A stretch of DNA of 64,000 nucleotides, taken from Treponema sp. GTDB lineage: Bacteria > Spirochaetota > Spirochaetia > Treponematales > Treponemataceae. The stretch is taken from NCBI GenBank assembly GCA_016294105.1, contig JAEDCN010000001.1:136245-200244 (forward strand), written 5' to 3'. This document shows, in pieces, positions 18,504 through 28,393 of the stretch; position 1 is the first letter of the stretch, and every line of letters starts with the position of its first letter. The notes beneath the pieces were generated by a model. The model was not told the origin of the DNA, searched no databases, and saw nothing but the letters and a program-made list of their open reading frames with translations. The position numbers were made by a program, and so were the translations under genes.

Positions 18504-19643
18504 CTAGCGACCACCATTGTATCGCTGCAGAAAATCCTTCTTGTATTGGGCAAACCGATCTTCTTCAATTGCCACACGAACCTCTGCCATCATTTGATGG
18601 AGGAAGGCAAGATTATGGTAGGAGGCCAGCATGGAGCTTAAAATTTCCTGCTCCTTGAAAAGATGACGAAGATAGGCTCGTGAATATTGTCGGCAAATCT
18701 TACAGTTGCATTCACTGTCTATGGGGCCAAAATCCCTGGTATATTTGGCATTCTTAATGGAAATGGCACCATCACGGGTAAAATAGGAACCATTGCGGGC
18801 ATTTCTGGTGGGCAGCACGCAATCAAACATGTCGATGCCATTTTCCACCGCCTCCAGAATATAATCTGGAGTTCCAATTCCCATAACATAGCGAGGTTTA
18901 TCCTGGGGAAGCAAAGCGGCGGTGTAGGACAGCATTTCCGTGTATTTTTCGTGGGGCTCCCCTACGGACAGGCCACCAATGGCAATGCCAGGAGACTGGA
19001 GGCTAGCAACGAATTCCGCAGACTCCTGACGCAAATCCTCATAAAAGTTACCTTGAACAATAGGAAACAACAGCCCCTTGTAGCCAGTTTGTCCTGCCTC
19101 TTGCCAAGCCTTCATGGCCCGCTTTGACCAGTCGCTAGTGATACGCAGTGCCTCTGCCGCCTCTTTTTTGGAAATGCCGTAGCCGGTACACACGTCCAGC
19201 TGCATCTGGATGTCGCTATTGTAGCGGCGCTGCAAATCCACCACGGATTCAGGGGTAAGAAAGTGACGGGAACCGTCGATGTGGCTTTGGAAGGCCACCC
19301 CTTGGTCAGTAATTTTTCGGAAGGGAGCTAGAGAAAAAACCTGAAATCCCCCGGAATCCGTGAGAAAGTTCTTTTTCCACAGGGAAAAGCCGTGAAGTCC
19401 CCCAGCTTCTTCTACAATATCCACTCCGGGCCGCAGGTACAGATGGTAGGTATTGGCCAAAAGAATCTCAAAGCCAATTTCTTCTAGGTCATCCTTTGTC
19501 ATGGCCTTAACGGTGGCGCTGGTTCCCACTGGCATAAACACGGGGGTACGAACCTGGCCATGGGGAAGCTCCATGATTCCAGTGCGGGCCTTGCTGGAAG
19601 TGTCAGCGTGGAGCTGGGTAAAAATAGACAAAACATCAGACAT
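18504..19643 (-). CDS. tgt: tRNA-guanine(34) transglycosylase
   Basis: 379 residues from the ATG at 19643 (MSDVLSIF); a longer open frame exists upstream but it would run into the neighbouring gene and lacks homology. Hallmarks are LANTYHLYLRPG, DSGGFQVFSLA (general acid/base Asp), GGLSVGEP, MFDCVLPTRNARNG (nucleophile Asp) and the zinc site CNCKICRQYSRAYLRHLF. The enzyme exchanges guanine 34 for preQ1 in tRNAs with GUN anticodons. The start lies 8 bases after the LptG-type gene. Confidence 0.95.
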   Translation of the reverse strand: MSDVLSIFTQLHADTSSKARTGIMELPHGQVRTPVFMPVGTSATVKAMTKDDLEEIGFEILLANTYHLYLRPGVDIVEEAGGLHGFSLWKKNFLTDSGGFQVFSLAPFRKITDQGVAFQSHIDGSRHFLTPESVVDLQRRYNSDIQMQLDVCTGYGISKKEAAEALRITSDWSKRAMKAWQEAGQTGYKGLLFPIVQGNFYEDLRQESAEFVASLQSPGIAIGGLSVGEPHEKYTEMLSYTAALLPQDKPRYVMGIGTPDYILEAVENGIDMFDCVLPTRNARNGSYFTRDGAISIKNAKYTRDFGPIDSECNCKICRQYSRAYLRHLFKEQEILSSMLASYHNLAFLHQMMAEVRVAIEEDRFAQYKKDFLQRYNGGR

Positions 19644-19651
19644 ATATAACC

Positions 19652-20722
19652 TCACGTACGAGCGAATTTTAAAAGGACAATACTCAGGATAATAAATAAA
19701 ATCACAGGAAACCAGGCTCCCACAAAGGGCGAAACGTAGCCGAATTGAGCCAAGAGCATGGTAACCATCTGGCTTACATAAAAAAGAACTGCCGCCATAA
19801 TACAAAGAACAAGACTTATAAGCAACACATTTTTTCTTGTCTTGCCAGAAAGACCAATGGACAGGAACACCACGATAAAAACGATGAGGGGAAAGGAAAA
19901 TTTCTTGTAATACTGGGAGGTAGCCTCTGCCACAGGAAGCCCAGCACGACGAAGCCGAGCAATATAGGACTTAGCCTCCGCTACTGATACTGTTTCTACA
20001 TCGACGGTGTTGTTTCTGAAGGTTTCTGGGGGTTCTGTGAGTAAATGCATAGTCTCTTGGGAAACAGGAGAACTGTTCATAAACTCTCCCTCCACCACAT
20101 ATTCTAAGGCATTGGAGCATTCCCAATAGGTTTCTTTCCAGACAGCATTATTACAACGAAGAATTTTTTGAAGCTCCATATTTTCATCACGGAAAATTAC
20201 AAACAGTCCTGACAACTGCTGCTGAGAATCATTGTAGTAATCCGCCTTGTAGACAATGTGTCCCTGCTTGGCGATGATAACGATTCTGTCATTATTGAGA
20301 GATTGGGTTTTATTCAGCAAGGAGTCCTGTAGCTCAGTTTTTTTTGCGTAGGTAGGGACTACCACCCTGTCTTCAAAAACGAAAAGCCCAAAACTTAAAA
20401 CCAAGGATAAAAGCAGCAGGGGCAAGGTAAATTGAAACAGGGATACACCAGAGGCAAAAATTGCGGTAAGCTCATTTTTTGCGTAAAGATCGCTGAGGGT
20501 ATACGATACAGCAAAGAGGATGGAAAGAGGTAGAGAAAAGGACAGGGTTTTTGGAATGTACAATACCATTACCCGTACAATGTCCATGGGAGCTACCTCC
20601 TGGGAAATAAAGCTCCACAGGTTCATGAGCAAGTCCACCAGCACCAGCACCAGTGCAAAGAAGAAGATGGAGCCAAGAAAAACTGGTAAAAATCGACGGT
20701 ACAGATATATGACGAATCTCAT
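19652..20722 (-). CDS. LptF/LptG (YjgP/YjgQ) family permease, second copy
   Basis: 356 residues from the ATG at 20722, which overlaps the upstream permease stop as ATGA. Three N-terminal membrane helices (LYRRFLPVFLGSIFFFALVLV onward, with ELTAIFASGVS in the conserved loop), a periplasmic beta-jellyroll-like middle (about 160-270) and three C-terminal helices. In LPS-making bacteria LptF and LptG form the membrane part of the LptB2FG exporter. Treponemes lack classical LPS, so a related glycolipid or lipoprotein-type cargo is an inference. Confidence 0.8.
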   Translation of the reverse strand: MRFVIYLYRRFLPVFLGSIFFFALVLVLVDLLMNLWSFISQEVAPMDIVRVMVLYIPKTLSFSLPLSILFAVSYTLSDLYAKNELTAIFASGVSLFQFTLPLLLLSLVLSFGLFVFEDRVVVPTYAKKTELQDSLLNKTQSLNNDRIVIIAKQGHIVYKADYYNDSQQQLSGLFVIFRDENMELQKILRCNNAVWKETYWECSNALEYVVEGEFMNSSPVSQETMHLLTEPPETFRNNTVDVETVSVAEAKSYIARLRRAGLPVAEATSQYYKKFSFPLIVFIVVFLSIGLSGKTRKNVLLISLVLCIMAAVLFYVSQMVTMLLAQFGYVSPFVGAWFPVILFIILSIVLLKFART

Positions 20723-21858
20723 TTTTTCACCAGCACAAGATAGAATACAATTCCTGCCCCACCTACAAAGAAGTCGGGAAGCCACATGGTCCAAAAGCCG
20801 CTGAGCCCCTGTCTGATACCAAAGGTTTGGCCAAGAATCATGGCAGCCCAATAGGCCACACAAAGAAAGATTCCAATGATAAGACCCACAGTAAGGCCAT
20901 TGTGCTTTCCGAATAAGATGGCAAGAGGCATAGCCAACAGGGCAAAGAAGATGGAGGCAAAGGGCAGGGAAAATTTCTTGTGGAATTCCAGCTTGTACAT
21001 GTTCATCTGCAAGCTGGATGTGGTGCCTTCGTCCTGCATCTGACCAATGAATTTGAACAAGTCAAAGGAGGTCATTTCACGAGGATTATTGGAGGATGTG
21101 TCGGAAAAAAAGGAGCTGGCAAAAACGTTCATGGTGGTATTTCCAGCCTGAAGTACATCGTAACGGCTTGTATCAGCTGCATCAAAGGCAAGCACTTTGG
21201 CTGAATCCATGGTCAAGTTCATGAGAATTCCAGGATCGGTAGAATTATTTATTTCCGTTTGTCCTGAAACAATGACACGGATTTGCCCCTGATCGTTTAC
21301 GTCAAAGAAAATCAAGTCTGACACCAGAGTATCCGTCACCTCCCCGATTACCAAGGTGGCATCCTCTGTCCGCTTCACCGAGTTGGACTCAAGCTCAATG
21401 GAAGGGTCTGAAAATAGGATTTCCTTGTACAGCTTGTTGTAAGAAATGGTTCCCAAGGGTAGCAGGTAGTCGTTTACAAAGAAGGACAGGATGGAAATAC
21501 AGCCACCAAGAATCAGTACGGGAAGGAGAATCACCATAAAGGAGTTACCACTGGCTCGAATCACCAGAATCTCATTGTCTGTCATCATGCGTCCAAGGCA
21601 CATCAAAAAACCCACTAAGGTGGCAAAGGGAGCCGACTGGGCTATGATAAAGGGCAATGAATAGCTCATGAGACGAGCCACATCCATAATAGGCACCCGC
21701 TTTTTCAAAATGTCCTCTGCCATCAGCAAAATCTGGTTAACAAAGAACACCATAAAAAAGAACAAAAAGGCAATAAGGAAGTATAGCAACAATTCCTTTA
21801 CCAAATAAGCAATGAGAACATGACGGTTTGACTGAAGCGAGAGGGCTGTAAACTTCAT
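20719..21858 (-). CDS. LptF/LptG (YjgP/YjgQ) family permease, first copy
   Basis: 379 residues with the same 3+3 helix layout as its neighbour: LLLYFLIAFLFFFMVFFVNQ, LMCLGRMMTDNEILVIRASG (the conserved EIxxxRASG loop that touches the ATPase), a soluble periplasmic domain (about 130-290) and three C-terminal helices. The pair is presumably the heterodimer of one transporter; the LptB-type ATPase is not in the window. The gene begins 8 bases after the stop of dut. Confidence 0.8.
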   Translation of the reverse strand: MKFTALSLQSNRHVLIAYLVKELLLYFLIAFLFFFMVFFVNQILLMAEDILKKRVPIMDVARLMSYSLPFIIAQSAPFATLVGFLMCLGRMMTDNEILVIRASGNSFMVILLPVLILGGCISILSFFVNDYLLPLGTISYNKLYKEILFSDPSIELESNSVKRTEDATLVIGEVTDTLVSDLIFFDVNDQGQIRVIVSGQTEINNSTDPGILMNLTMDSAKVLAFDAADTSRYDVLQAGNTTMNVFASSFFSDTSSNNPREMTSFDLFKFIGQMQDEGTTSSLQMNMYKLEFHKKFSLPFASIFFALLAMPLAILFGKHNGLTVGLIIGIFLCVAYWAAMILGQTFGIRQGLSGFWTMWLPDFFVGGAGIVFYLVLVKK

Positions 21859-21866
21859 GCCTGGGC

Positions 21867-22301
21867 TTAGACTCCCGTAGAACCAAAGCCTCCCTGCCCC
21901 CGCTCCGTAGCAGACAGGGCTTCTACCACCTGAAACTGAGCTTGTTCCACTGGTGCCACCACCATCTGGGCAATTCTGTCACCAGGGGCAATGGTAAAGT
22001 CTTCTGTTCCAAGATTTATCAAGATAACCTTCACCTCGCCACGATAGTCGCTGTCGATGGTACCAGGACTATTCAGCACCGTAACTCCATGCTTTGCAGC
22101 AAGACCAGAACGGGGCCGTACCTGGATTTCATAGCCAGATGGAATGGCAAAAGAAAGACCAGTGGGAATCAAAGCCCGCTGACTAGGAGCCAAAACCACT
22201 GGCTCTGGCAAACAGGCACAAAGGTCAGCACCTGCGGCACCAGCAGTTTGGTAGGAAGGAAGCACGGCTCCAGAGGCCACGGTACAGGGAATAGTTGTCA
22301 T
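21867..22301 (-). CDS. dut: dUTP diphosphatase
   Basis: 144 residues carrying the five trimeric dUTPase motifs in order: [33 protein letters not shown] (catalytic Asp), [10 protein letters not shown] and [11 protein letters not shown] at the C-terminus. It hydrolyses dUTP to dUMP and pyrophosphate, which keeps uracil out of DNA and supplies thymidylate synthesis. It sits near a MutT-type gene, so two nucleotide-pool-cleaning enzymes share this operon. Confidence 0.95.
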   Translation of the reverse strand: MTTIPCTVASGAVLPSYQTAGAAGADLCACLPEPVVLAPSQRALIPTGLSFAIPSGYEIQVRPRSGLAAKHGVTVLNSPGTIDSDYRGEVKVILINLGTEDFTIAPGDRIAQMVVAPVEQAQFQVVEALSATERGQGGFGSTGV

Positions 22302-22320
22302 ACTGTCTCCTTAAAAGGAA

Positions 22321-22743
22321 TTACATCCTGTTGGATGTATCCCGAATTGACTCCAACTCCCTGGCAGCAGATTGGGCCTTCAATTCGTTGGAGTATACTT
22401 GTATTGATGATTCTGGAAGCCATCCAGAGGAAAACTGATACCAAATCACCTGCTTTTTGTCCTCGGTCATGATACGCTGCCCCACAATCTCCTGCACAGC
22501 TCCACGACGCCCATAGCCAGCCACCGTAGCAGAAAGATTGGGTTCGCTGCGGTAAATGGCGTAAGGGTCAACAATGACAGCCCAAGAGGAATCCACTGGC
22601 AGCAAGGGAGCATTGGACAAATCGATGATTCCAGCGCTTTTGGAGCAAGACACCAGAGTCAAGGTACAGATACAAAGAAGAAACACAAGGCCACCAGCTG
22701 TCTTGGAGTAAAATCTGGCGGTCCTGAGGCTACTCCTCATCAT
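22321..22743 (-). CDS. Putative lipoprotein with SH3-like fold
   Basis: 140 residues. A long N-terminal segment leads into a lipobox (TLVSC, Cys about 33), so the product is predicted to be lipidated. The mature part (VIVDPYAIYRSEPNLSATVAGYGRRGAVQEIV and IWYQFSSGWLPESSIQVYS) resembles a bacterial SH3 domain, which often binds peptidoglycan or proteins. The gene overlaps the Nudix gene's stop by 4 bases. Function unknown. Confidence 0.65.
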   Translation of the reverse strand: MMRSSLRTARFYSKTAGGLVFLLCICTLTLVSCSKSAGIIDLSNAPLLPVDSSWAVIVDPYAIYRSEPNLSATVAGYGRRGAVQEIVGQRIMTEDKKQVIWYQFSSGWLPESSIQVYSNELKAQSAARELESIRDTSNRM

Positions 22744-23147
22744 TGGCCTTCCTTCCTGGTAAAATATTCCACCACCTGGGGATAAATCAGCAGGTCAGAG
22801 TCTACAAAGTGTAGCTCCTTAATTTCGTCAAAAGTAACCCAGCGGATTTCCGTATGCTCTGTCAAAATCCATTGGGGATTGTCCGTAGCAAGGAAAATTT
22901 CGTAGCCTTCCAGCTGGATATCCCTACCGTTGTACTGGAACACCGCCTGGGCAATCTTTGGGCCAACAGTAACGGGAACGGAAAATTCCTCGTCAAACTC
23001 ACGGCAAATGGCAACCTCTGCAGATTCCCCGTTTTCCACCTTGCCACCAGGAAATTCCCATCGCTCCCCCATCTGGCCACCAGGAACACGGCGCCCTACC
23101 AAAACCTTTCCGTTATGAAACAAAATACAGGCAACAGAACGCTTCAT
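22740..23147 (-). CDS. mutT: MutT-type Nudix hydrolase
   Basis: 135 residues. The Nudix box reads GGKVENGESAEVAICREFDEEFSV (cut here for length: G-x5-E-x7-REFDEE), with Ser in place of the usual last Gly. The N-terminal ACILFHNGKVLVGRR and WEFPGGK are typical of MutT-like 8-oxo-dGTP pyrophosphatases, so removal of oxidised nucleotides is the likely role, though other NTP substrates are possible. It lies in the same run as dut. Confidence 0.85.
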   Translation of the reverse strand: MKRSVACILFHNGKVLVGRRVPGGQMGERWEFPGGKVENGESAEVAICREFDEEFSVPVTVGPKIAQAVFQYNGRDIQLEGYEIFLATDNPQWILTEHTEIRWVTFDEIKELHFVDSDLLIYPQVVEYFTRKEGQ

Positions 23148-23150
23148 GGC

Positions 23151-23612
23151 TTACAGGAACAAAACCTTGGGGAATACAAAGTGGAGGGTGGCCACCACGA
23201 GACAACAAATACCGATGGTACGGCGATTTTCCACAAAAATGCTTTGCAAAAGACCGTTGGGAGCATAGTCAATGGAATTAGTTTCCATATAGAACTGAAG
23301 GAGAACGCAGAAGCCTCCCATCAAGCCAGCAACTGCAGGGAACAGGTCACCAATGACAGGTACATCATTTTGTACCACGGAAAGCAGCTTCAGCAATCCT
23401 ACCAAAACGCTCAAAACTCCCAGCACAAGCTTGAAATTCTTGCTTTCCATAAAGCCTAAGATGGGGTTGCTGGCACCAACTTCTGCCTCTTTATCCTCGG
23501 CAAAGGTAAAATCACCACCAAGAAAATCATCCTTCACCTGGTCTTTTTCACAGAAAAGCACAAGCCCTGTAACGAGATTCAACAAAATCGATAAAAAATA
23601 GAACTGCAACAT
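23151..23612 (-). CDS. Small polytopic membrane protein of unknown function
   Basis: 153 residues with four hydrophobic segments (about 2-20, 60-80, 88-108 and 131-150) and an acidic loop between the first two (EKDQVKDDFLGGDFTFAEDKEAEVG). No recognised motif. Both ends are in tight contact with neighbours (3 bases before mutT's start, 13 after the next gene), so it is part of the operon. Confidence 0.6.
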   Translation of the reverse strand: MLQFYFLSILLNLVTGLVLFCEKDQVKDDFLGGDFTFAEDKEAEVGASNPILGFMESKNFKLVLGVLSVLVGLLKLLSVVQNDVPVIGDLFPAVAGLMGGFCVLLQFYMETNSIDYAPNGLLQSIFVENRRTIGICCLVVATLHFVFPKVLFL

Positions 23613-23625
23613 ATAAATCGCTCCC

Positions 23626-24189
23626 TTAGCTTCGAGTGATATCCGAACGGAGGATCTTTGTGTCGCTCCCCACGGTAACCACCGCCTCTACATACAATAT
23701 ATCATAATCTCCAAATGTTGTCCGTAGAAAATCTTCTTTCCCAGTGTAAAATGTTTCCACCGTCTCCTGATAAATCACCTGTTGGTCGGTGGTATACACA
23801 AGAAAGTTGCAGGAAACGAAGGGATGCTCAGAAAAATCTATTCTAGAATTTTCCTTAAGCTGTAAACTAATGTAGACAGTGTCCTCAAAAGAAAAGGTAG
23901 AAAGCTCCATGGGAACCAGTCCCACGGTAGCAGCCTTTGCGCCCCGATCCATAATGCTAGACAAAACCACAATGGCCATCATGGCAAGCATAACAATGAG
24001 AATCAAGCGGGAGGATGGAGTCTGTACCAAGGACTGAAAAATTCCCTTGGGAGCCTGGGGCCCTTCACCTGCATAATAGCGTTTTACCGACTCGTCAGCA
24101 TTTTTAAGCCGTTCTCCCGGCTTTCCATAGTGATAGACAATTTTATCCTCGTCTTCACTGTAGCCTTCTAAATCACCGCCAAGCTTCAT
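23626..24189 (-). CDS. Single-pass membrane protein of unknown function
   Basis: 187 residues: an acidic cytoplasmic N-terminus (LEGYSEDEDKIVYHYGKPGERLKNADESV), one membrane helix at about 61-82 (LILIVMLAMMAIVVLSSI) and an extracytoplasmic beta-rich domain to the end. I recognise no family. It starts 2 bases after the lipoprotein gene's stop at 24192, so the two envelope proteins are made together. Confidence 0.6.
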   Translation of the reverse strand: MKLGGDLEGYSEDEDKIVYHYGKPGERLKNADESVKRYYAGEGPQAPKGIFQSLVQTPSSRLILIVMLAMMAIVVLSSIMDRGAKAATVGLVPMELSTFSFEDTVYISLQLKENSRIDFSEHPFVSCNFLVYTTDQQVIYQETVETFYTGKEDFLRTTFGDYDILYVEAVVTVGSDTKILRSDITRS

Positions 24190-24191
24190 TC

Positions 24192-25433
24192 CTACCCCTT
24201 GAGAATTGCGTCAATCAGACTGTCTGTTCGCCACCACAGTACCTTGGCCTCATCCTCCTCCGCCAGCAGCATGGAAATAATTCCTTCTGGGGAAAGGGAA
24301 ATGCTGTGGTACAAGGTGGTGTGATGATCCAGATCCAGATGACGGCGAAGCACTGTGTCTCCACTTTCCTGCACCATCTGAATGTTGTAGCCCGTATCAT
24401 CTGCAATAATAAAGAAAAGCCAGCCAGAATCGGTTACACCAAGAAAATCGTAGGAAAGATTGTATACCAAACGGGAAAATCCGTCGGCCACCTCCTGCTC
24501 ATAGGCAGGAATTGAAAAGGGCTCTTCATAGACACCAGTATTTATGTCTAGGGGAAAAAGCATGGAGGCGGCATAATCAATACCAGACTCTACGTTGGAA
24601 GCCACGTCGATGGAGCTGGTATAGTAGTCCACCTTTACAAAGAGCTTTTCTTCTGTATAAGAAGGCACAATGTTTTCCAAGGAAATATACACCTCGTTAA
24701 CATCCTCCTCATCCAGCACATTGGGCAGCTGGTCCACCTTGAAAGGAATGGTGCTGCGAAGGTAGCCAGTTTTGTCAAACCAATAGACCACCATACCGTC
24801 GTTCATCTGGCATACTACCACTAGCTCACTGTTGTAGGTGGTGTAAATATTCTTGATGTAGGGAAAGGGCATGCCACCAGGTCCCCGTTGGCCAATATAA
24901 TCGATAAAGGTACCGTCACTGGCAAATCGAAGGATAATCTGGCTTAAAAGCAGACGATTTTCTACATCCTGTTCATGACGCTCTGGGGGAAGCTGGTCCA
25001 CCACGTAGATGTATTTGCGAGAATCAGCGGCAATGGCTCCCAAGGAATTGAAGGGATACTCCACAGCCTTTCTGGTGGTAGAAACAATCTGAGAATCGGC
25101 AGCATCTGCAAAGCTGGGAGTAGGATTCCCTTCTCCATTGTAGTAGATGCTCAGCAGGTCGCCATAGGAATTCAGCTCCAAAACTTTCTGGGCCTCTCCA
25201 TTGGCAATATAGAAAAAACCATCCCGCATGGCCAAGGAGGTACGAACGGGAGAGGGACTTGCCAAGCTAAAAAGATTCAACTGATCCTCAAAATTACCGT
25301 ATTCCAAGGAAAAAAGCTCATTGTCATCCAAACTGATGACACCATTGGATTCAGTACAAGAAAAAAAGATGATGGCAAGAATGCAGCTTGTCACAAGACC
25401 CATAAGGTTTCGGATACGTACGCACTTATTCAT
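24192..25433 (-). CDS. Putative lipoprotein with beta-propeller-like repeats
   Basis: 413 residues. The signal peptide ends in a lipobox-like IIFFSC (Cys about 26), predicting lipidation. The mature part has NHL/6-bladed-propeller-like segments (RDGFFYIANGEAQKVLELNSYGDLLSIYYNG, RKYIYVVDQLPP, RFASDGTFIDYIGQRGPGGMPFPYIKNIYTT, each only partly quoted). Such propellers are binding scaffolds. First gene of the operon running to dut and beyond; a 146-base intergenic region separates it from divergent secA. Confidence 0.7.
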   Translation of the reverse strand: MNKCVRIRNLMGLVTSCILAIIFFSCTESNGVISLDDNELFSLEYGNFEDQLNLFSLASPSPVRTSLAMRDGFFYIANGEAQKVLELNSYGDLLSIYYNGEGNPTPSFADAADSQIVSTTRKAVEYPFNSLGAIAADSRKYIYVVDQLPPERHEQDVENRLLLSQIILRFASDGTFIDYIGQRGPGGMPFPYIKNIYTTYNSELVVVCQMNDGMVVYWFDKTGYLRSTIPFKVDQLPNVLDEEDVNEVYISLENIVPSYTEEKLFVKVDYYTSSIDVASNVESGIDYAASMLFPLDINTGVYEEPFSIPAYEQEVADGFSRLVYNLSYDFLGVTDSGWLFFIIADDTGYNIQMVQESGDTVLRRHLDLDHHTTLYHSISLSPEGIISMLLAEEDEAKVLWWRTDSLIDAILKG

Positions 25434-25579
25434 TCTAATAGCATAAAGGGGCGGGCAAGCAGTGTCAAGCCTAGTATACTACCTATTTTGTGTCAATACT
25501 TTTACAACGACATCAGCTTACACGCATATTAATCTTCCCGCCCTTGCCACACAAGCTAATAATATAGTAAATTATAGAT

Positions 25580-28336
25580 ATGCTTGATTCAGTATTGACC
25601 TTTTTTTTTGGTTCCAAGCGGGACCGAGATGTAAAACAGCTTTTACCCATTGTTGAACAAATAAACAACAAAGAGTCTTGGGCTCAGGGATTGAGTGCCG
25701 AAGAATTTCCCCAGCAAACCCAAAGGTTCAAGGAACGCCTAGCTAATGGCGAAACATTGGATGCCGTTCTGCCAGAAGCCTTTGCCCTGGTACGAGAGGC
25801 TGCCAACCGTGTATTGGGAGAGCGAGCCTATGACGTACAGCTGATGGGTTCCATTGTGCTGAATTCTGGCCGCATTGTTGAAATGAAAACTGGTGAGGGA
25901 AAAACCCTTATGTCAGTGGCAGCTGCCTACCTCAACAGCTTAACTGGACGTGGTGTCCACGTGGTTACAGTAAACGACTACCTGGCCCAGCGTGATGCCG
26001 ACTGGATGCGACCTGTGTATACCTATTTGGGTGTTACCGTTGGCTCCATTGTTTCTGGCATGGACAATGCAGCCAGAAAAATTTCCTACAACTGCGACAT
26101 TACCTACGGTACCAACAACGAGCTGGGCTTTGACTACCTGCGAGACAACATGCAGATTGACCCTAGCCAGAAGGTACAGCGTGACTTTGCCTTCTGTATT
26201 GTAGACGAAATTGACTCCATCTTAATCGATGAGGCTCGAACACCATTGATTATCTCTGGTGCAGGAGAGGACGATACCTTCAAGTTCCACGAGGTAGACA
26301 AGTATGTTCGTCAGCTTACTGAGGTGGAAAAGGATCCTGAAACTGGGGAATATCCTGATGAGGCTCAGGGAGAAAATATCCAGGGTGACTACAAGCTGGA
26401 CGAGAAGTCACGCCGGGTCTCCTTCACCGACCAGGGAATGCTTAAAATAGAAGAAATCCTCCAGAAGCGAAACCTCATTACTGGAAGTCTCTTTGACGAA
26501 AGCAACTTTGAATATATTCACTACTTTACCCAGGCAGTTCGTGCCCATACCCTGTACAAGCCCGACGTAGACTATGTGGTGCGGGACGGGCAGGTTCAGA
26601 TTGTAGATGAGTTTACTGGTCGTATCTTGGAAGGACGCCGTTATGGAGATGGTCTCCATCAGGCCATTGAAGCCAAGGAACACATTAAAATCGCCCAGCG
26701 CAACAGAACCTTGGCCACCATCACCTTCCAGAACTTCTTCCGTATGTATGACAAGCTTTCTGGAATGACTGGTACTGCAGAAACAGAGGCTGTAGAATTC
26801 GACAAGATTTATGGCCTTGAAGTAGTGGTTATTCCCACCAACAAGCCTGTGGCTCGAAAGGACGAAGATGATGAAGTCTACATGAGCGAGGCCGACAAGT
26901 GGAATGCTATCTGCAAGGAAATCATGGAATGTCACAGCAAGGGACAGCCCATTCTGGTAGGTACTGTTTCTATAGAAAAATCCGAGCATCTTTCAGCCCT
27001 GCTTACTCGCCGTGGAGTACGCCACGAGGTTTTGAACGCAAAAAACCATGCTCGTGAAGCATTAATTATTGCAGAAGCTGGTGCCAAGGGTGCTGTTACT
27101 ATCGCCACCAACATGGCTGGTCGTGGTACCGACATCAAACTGGGTGGCAATCCTGAGTTTAGGGCTCGCAAACGGGCGGGAACAAATGCCACAGAACAGC
27201 AGTTTGAAGCTGCATTAAAGATTGAGCGGGAAAAGTGGCTTGCAGACTACGAGGAAGTAAAGAATCTTGGTGGTTTGTATGTTATGGGTACCGAGCGACA
27301 CGAAAGTCGCCGTATCGACAACCAGCTGCGCGGTCGTTCTGGACGACAGGGTGACCCCGGACGCTCCAAGTTCTACATCTCCATGGATGATGACTTAATG
27401 CGTCTCTTTGGTGGCGAAAAGATGAAGGGCATTATGTCCCGCATCGGAATGGAGCCAGGAGAGCCCATCAACCATCCTTGGTTGAACAAGGGAATCGAAA
27501 AGGCCCAGAAAAAGGTTGAAGAGCGAAACTTTGAAATCAGAAAGCACTTGCTGGAATACGACGATGTTCTTAACGAGCAGCGTAAGTTCATTTACGAGCA
27601 GCGTGACCAGATTTTGGTGGATGAAAACCTGAGGGACAGAGTTATGTCCACTGCCACCGATACCGTAGCTCGGCTAATGGAAAGCTACAGTGGCAAGAAG
27701 GCCATTGGTACTGAGGCTGACCTACTGGCTCAGCTGAAGCAAACCTTTGGACTGACAATCCTTCCTGAGGAGCTGGCAAGTCAAAAGAACAGGGAAGAAT
27801 ACATCATCTCATTACTGGAAAAAGACTTAACAGAAAAGGAGTCTTTGGCTGGCAAGGAAAACCTGAATATGTTTATCCGCTACCAGTATGTTCACTTCAT
27901 CGATAAGAAGTGGCTTGACCACCTGGAGCAGTTGGAGGGCTTGCGGGAGGCAGTATATCTGCGTTCCTACGGCTCCAAGAATCCCCTTACCGAGTACAAG
28001 ATTGACGGCTTCAACATCTTCTACGACATGATTGACAGCATCAAGGAGGAAATTGCCTCTCGTGTATTCCGAGTGAAGGTACAGATGGGAGATGAAGCCC
28101 AGCGCCGAGGCCCCCAGGTTCGGGGCGGCCCCCAGTTCCGCCAGATGAATGCCCAGCACAATGCAATGGAAGCCTTTGACGGCAATGCTGCTCGTCAGGC
28201 TGCCAGTGCCTCCCCCATGGCACAGCGGCGACAGGCAGACAAGGTAACTGTAGTACGTTCTGAGCCTAAGGTTGGACGAAACGATCCTTGTCCTTGTGGT
28301 TCAGGTCGCAAGTACAAGCAGTGCTGCGGACGCTAA
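25580..28336 (+). CDS. secA: Protein translocase subunit SecA
   Basis: 918 residues, full length. Order: Walker A KTGEGKTLM (about 102), DEAD-type box DEIDSILIDEARTPLII (the family's usual Val is Ile), preprotein cross-linking domain, second motor domain with GTVSIEKSE and TNMAGRGTDIKLGGNPE, RQGDPGRSKFYISMDD, the helical scaffold and a C-terminal zinc-binding tail DPCPCGSGRKYKQCCGR. It drives Sec-dependent export through SecYEG. No Shine-Dalgarno is visible; TTGCCA (25544) and TAAATT (25568) place the start of transcription at or near the ATG. Confidence 0.97.
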   Translation: MLDSVLTFFFGSKRDRDVKQLLPIVEQINNKESWAQGLSAEEFPQQTQRFKERLANGETLDAVLPEAFALVREAANRVLGERAYDVQLMGSIVLNSGRIVEMKTGEGKTLMSVAAAYLNSLTGRGVHVVTVNDYLAQRDADWMRPVYTYLGVTVGSIVSGMDNAARKISYNCDITYGTNNELGFDYLRDNMQIDPSQKVQRDFAFCIVDEIDSILIDEARTPLIISGAGEDDTFKFHEVDKYVRQLTEVEKDPETGEYPDEAQGENIQGDYKLDEKSRRVSFTDQGMLKIEEILQKRNLITGSLFDESNFEYIHYFTQAVRAHTLYKPDVDYVVRDGQVQIVDEFTGRILEGRRYGDGLHQAIEAKEHIKIAQRNRTLATITFQNFFRMYDKLSGMTGTAETEAVEFDKIYGLEVVVIPTNKPVARKDEDDEVYMSEADKWNAICKEIMECHSKGQPILVGTVSIEKSEHLSALLTRRGVRHEVLNAKNHAREALIIAEAGAKGAVTIATNMAGRGTDIKLGGNPEFRARKRAGTNATEQQFEAALKIEREKWLADYEEVKNLGGLYVMGTERHESRRIDNQLRGRSGRQGDPGRSKFYISMDDDLMRLFGGEKMKGIMSRIGMEPGEPINHPWLNKGIEKAQKKVEERNFEIRKHLLEYDDVLNEQRKFIYEQRDQILVDENLRDRVMSTATDTVARLMESYSGKKAIGTEADLLAQLKQTFGLTILPEELASQKNREEYIISLLEKDLTEKESLAGKENLNMFIRYQYVHFIDKKWLDHLEQLEGLREAVYLRSYGSKNPLTEYKIDGFNIFYDMIDSIKEEIASRVFRVKVQMGDEAQRRGPQVRGGPQFRQMNAQHNAMEAFDGNAARQAASASPMAQRRQADKVTVVRSEPKVGRNDPCPCGSGRKYKQCCGR

Positions 28337-28344
28337 GCTAACGA

Positions 28345-28383
28345 AAGCCAGTTGATGAAAAATCAGCTGGCTTACTTTTTTTA
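28345..28383 (+). terminator. Rho-independent terminator after secA
   Basis: A 12-bp stem with one G-T wobble (28345-28356 with 28362-28373) and a five-base loop, followed by A-C and seven Ts. It begins 8 bases after the secA stop and ends before the folC start. Confidence 0.85.
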
Positions 28384-28393
28384 TGAGGACACC

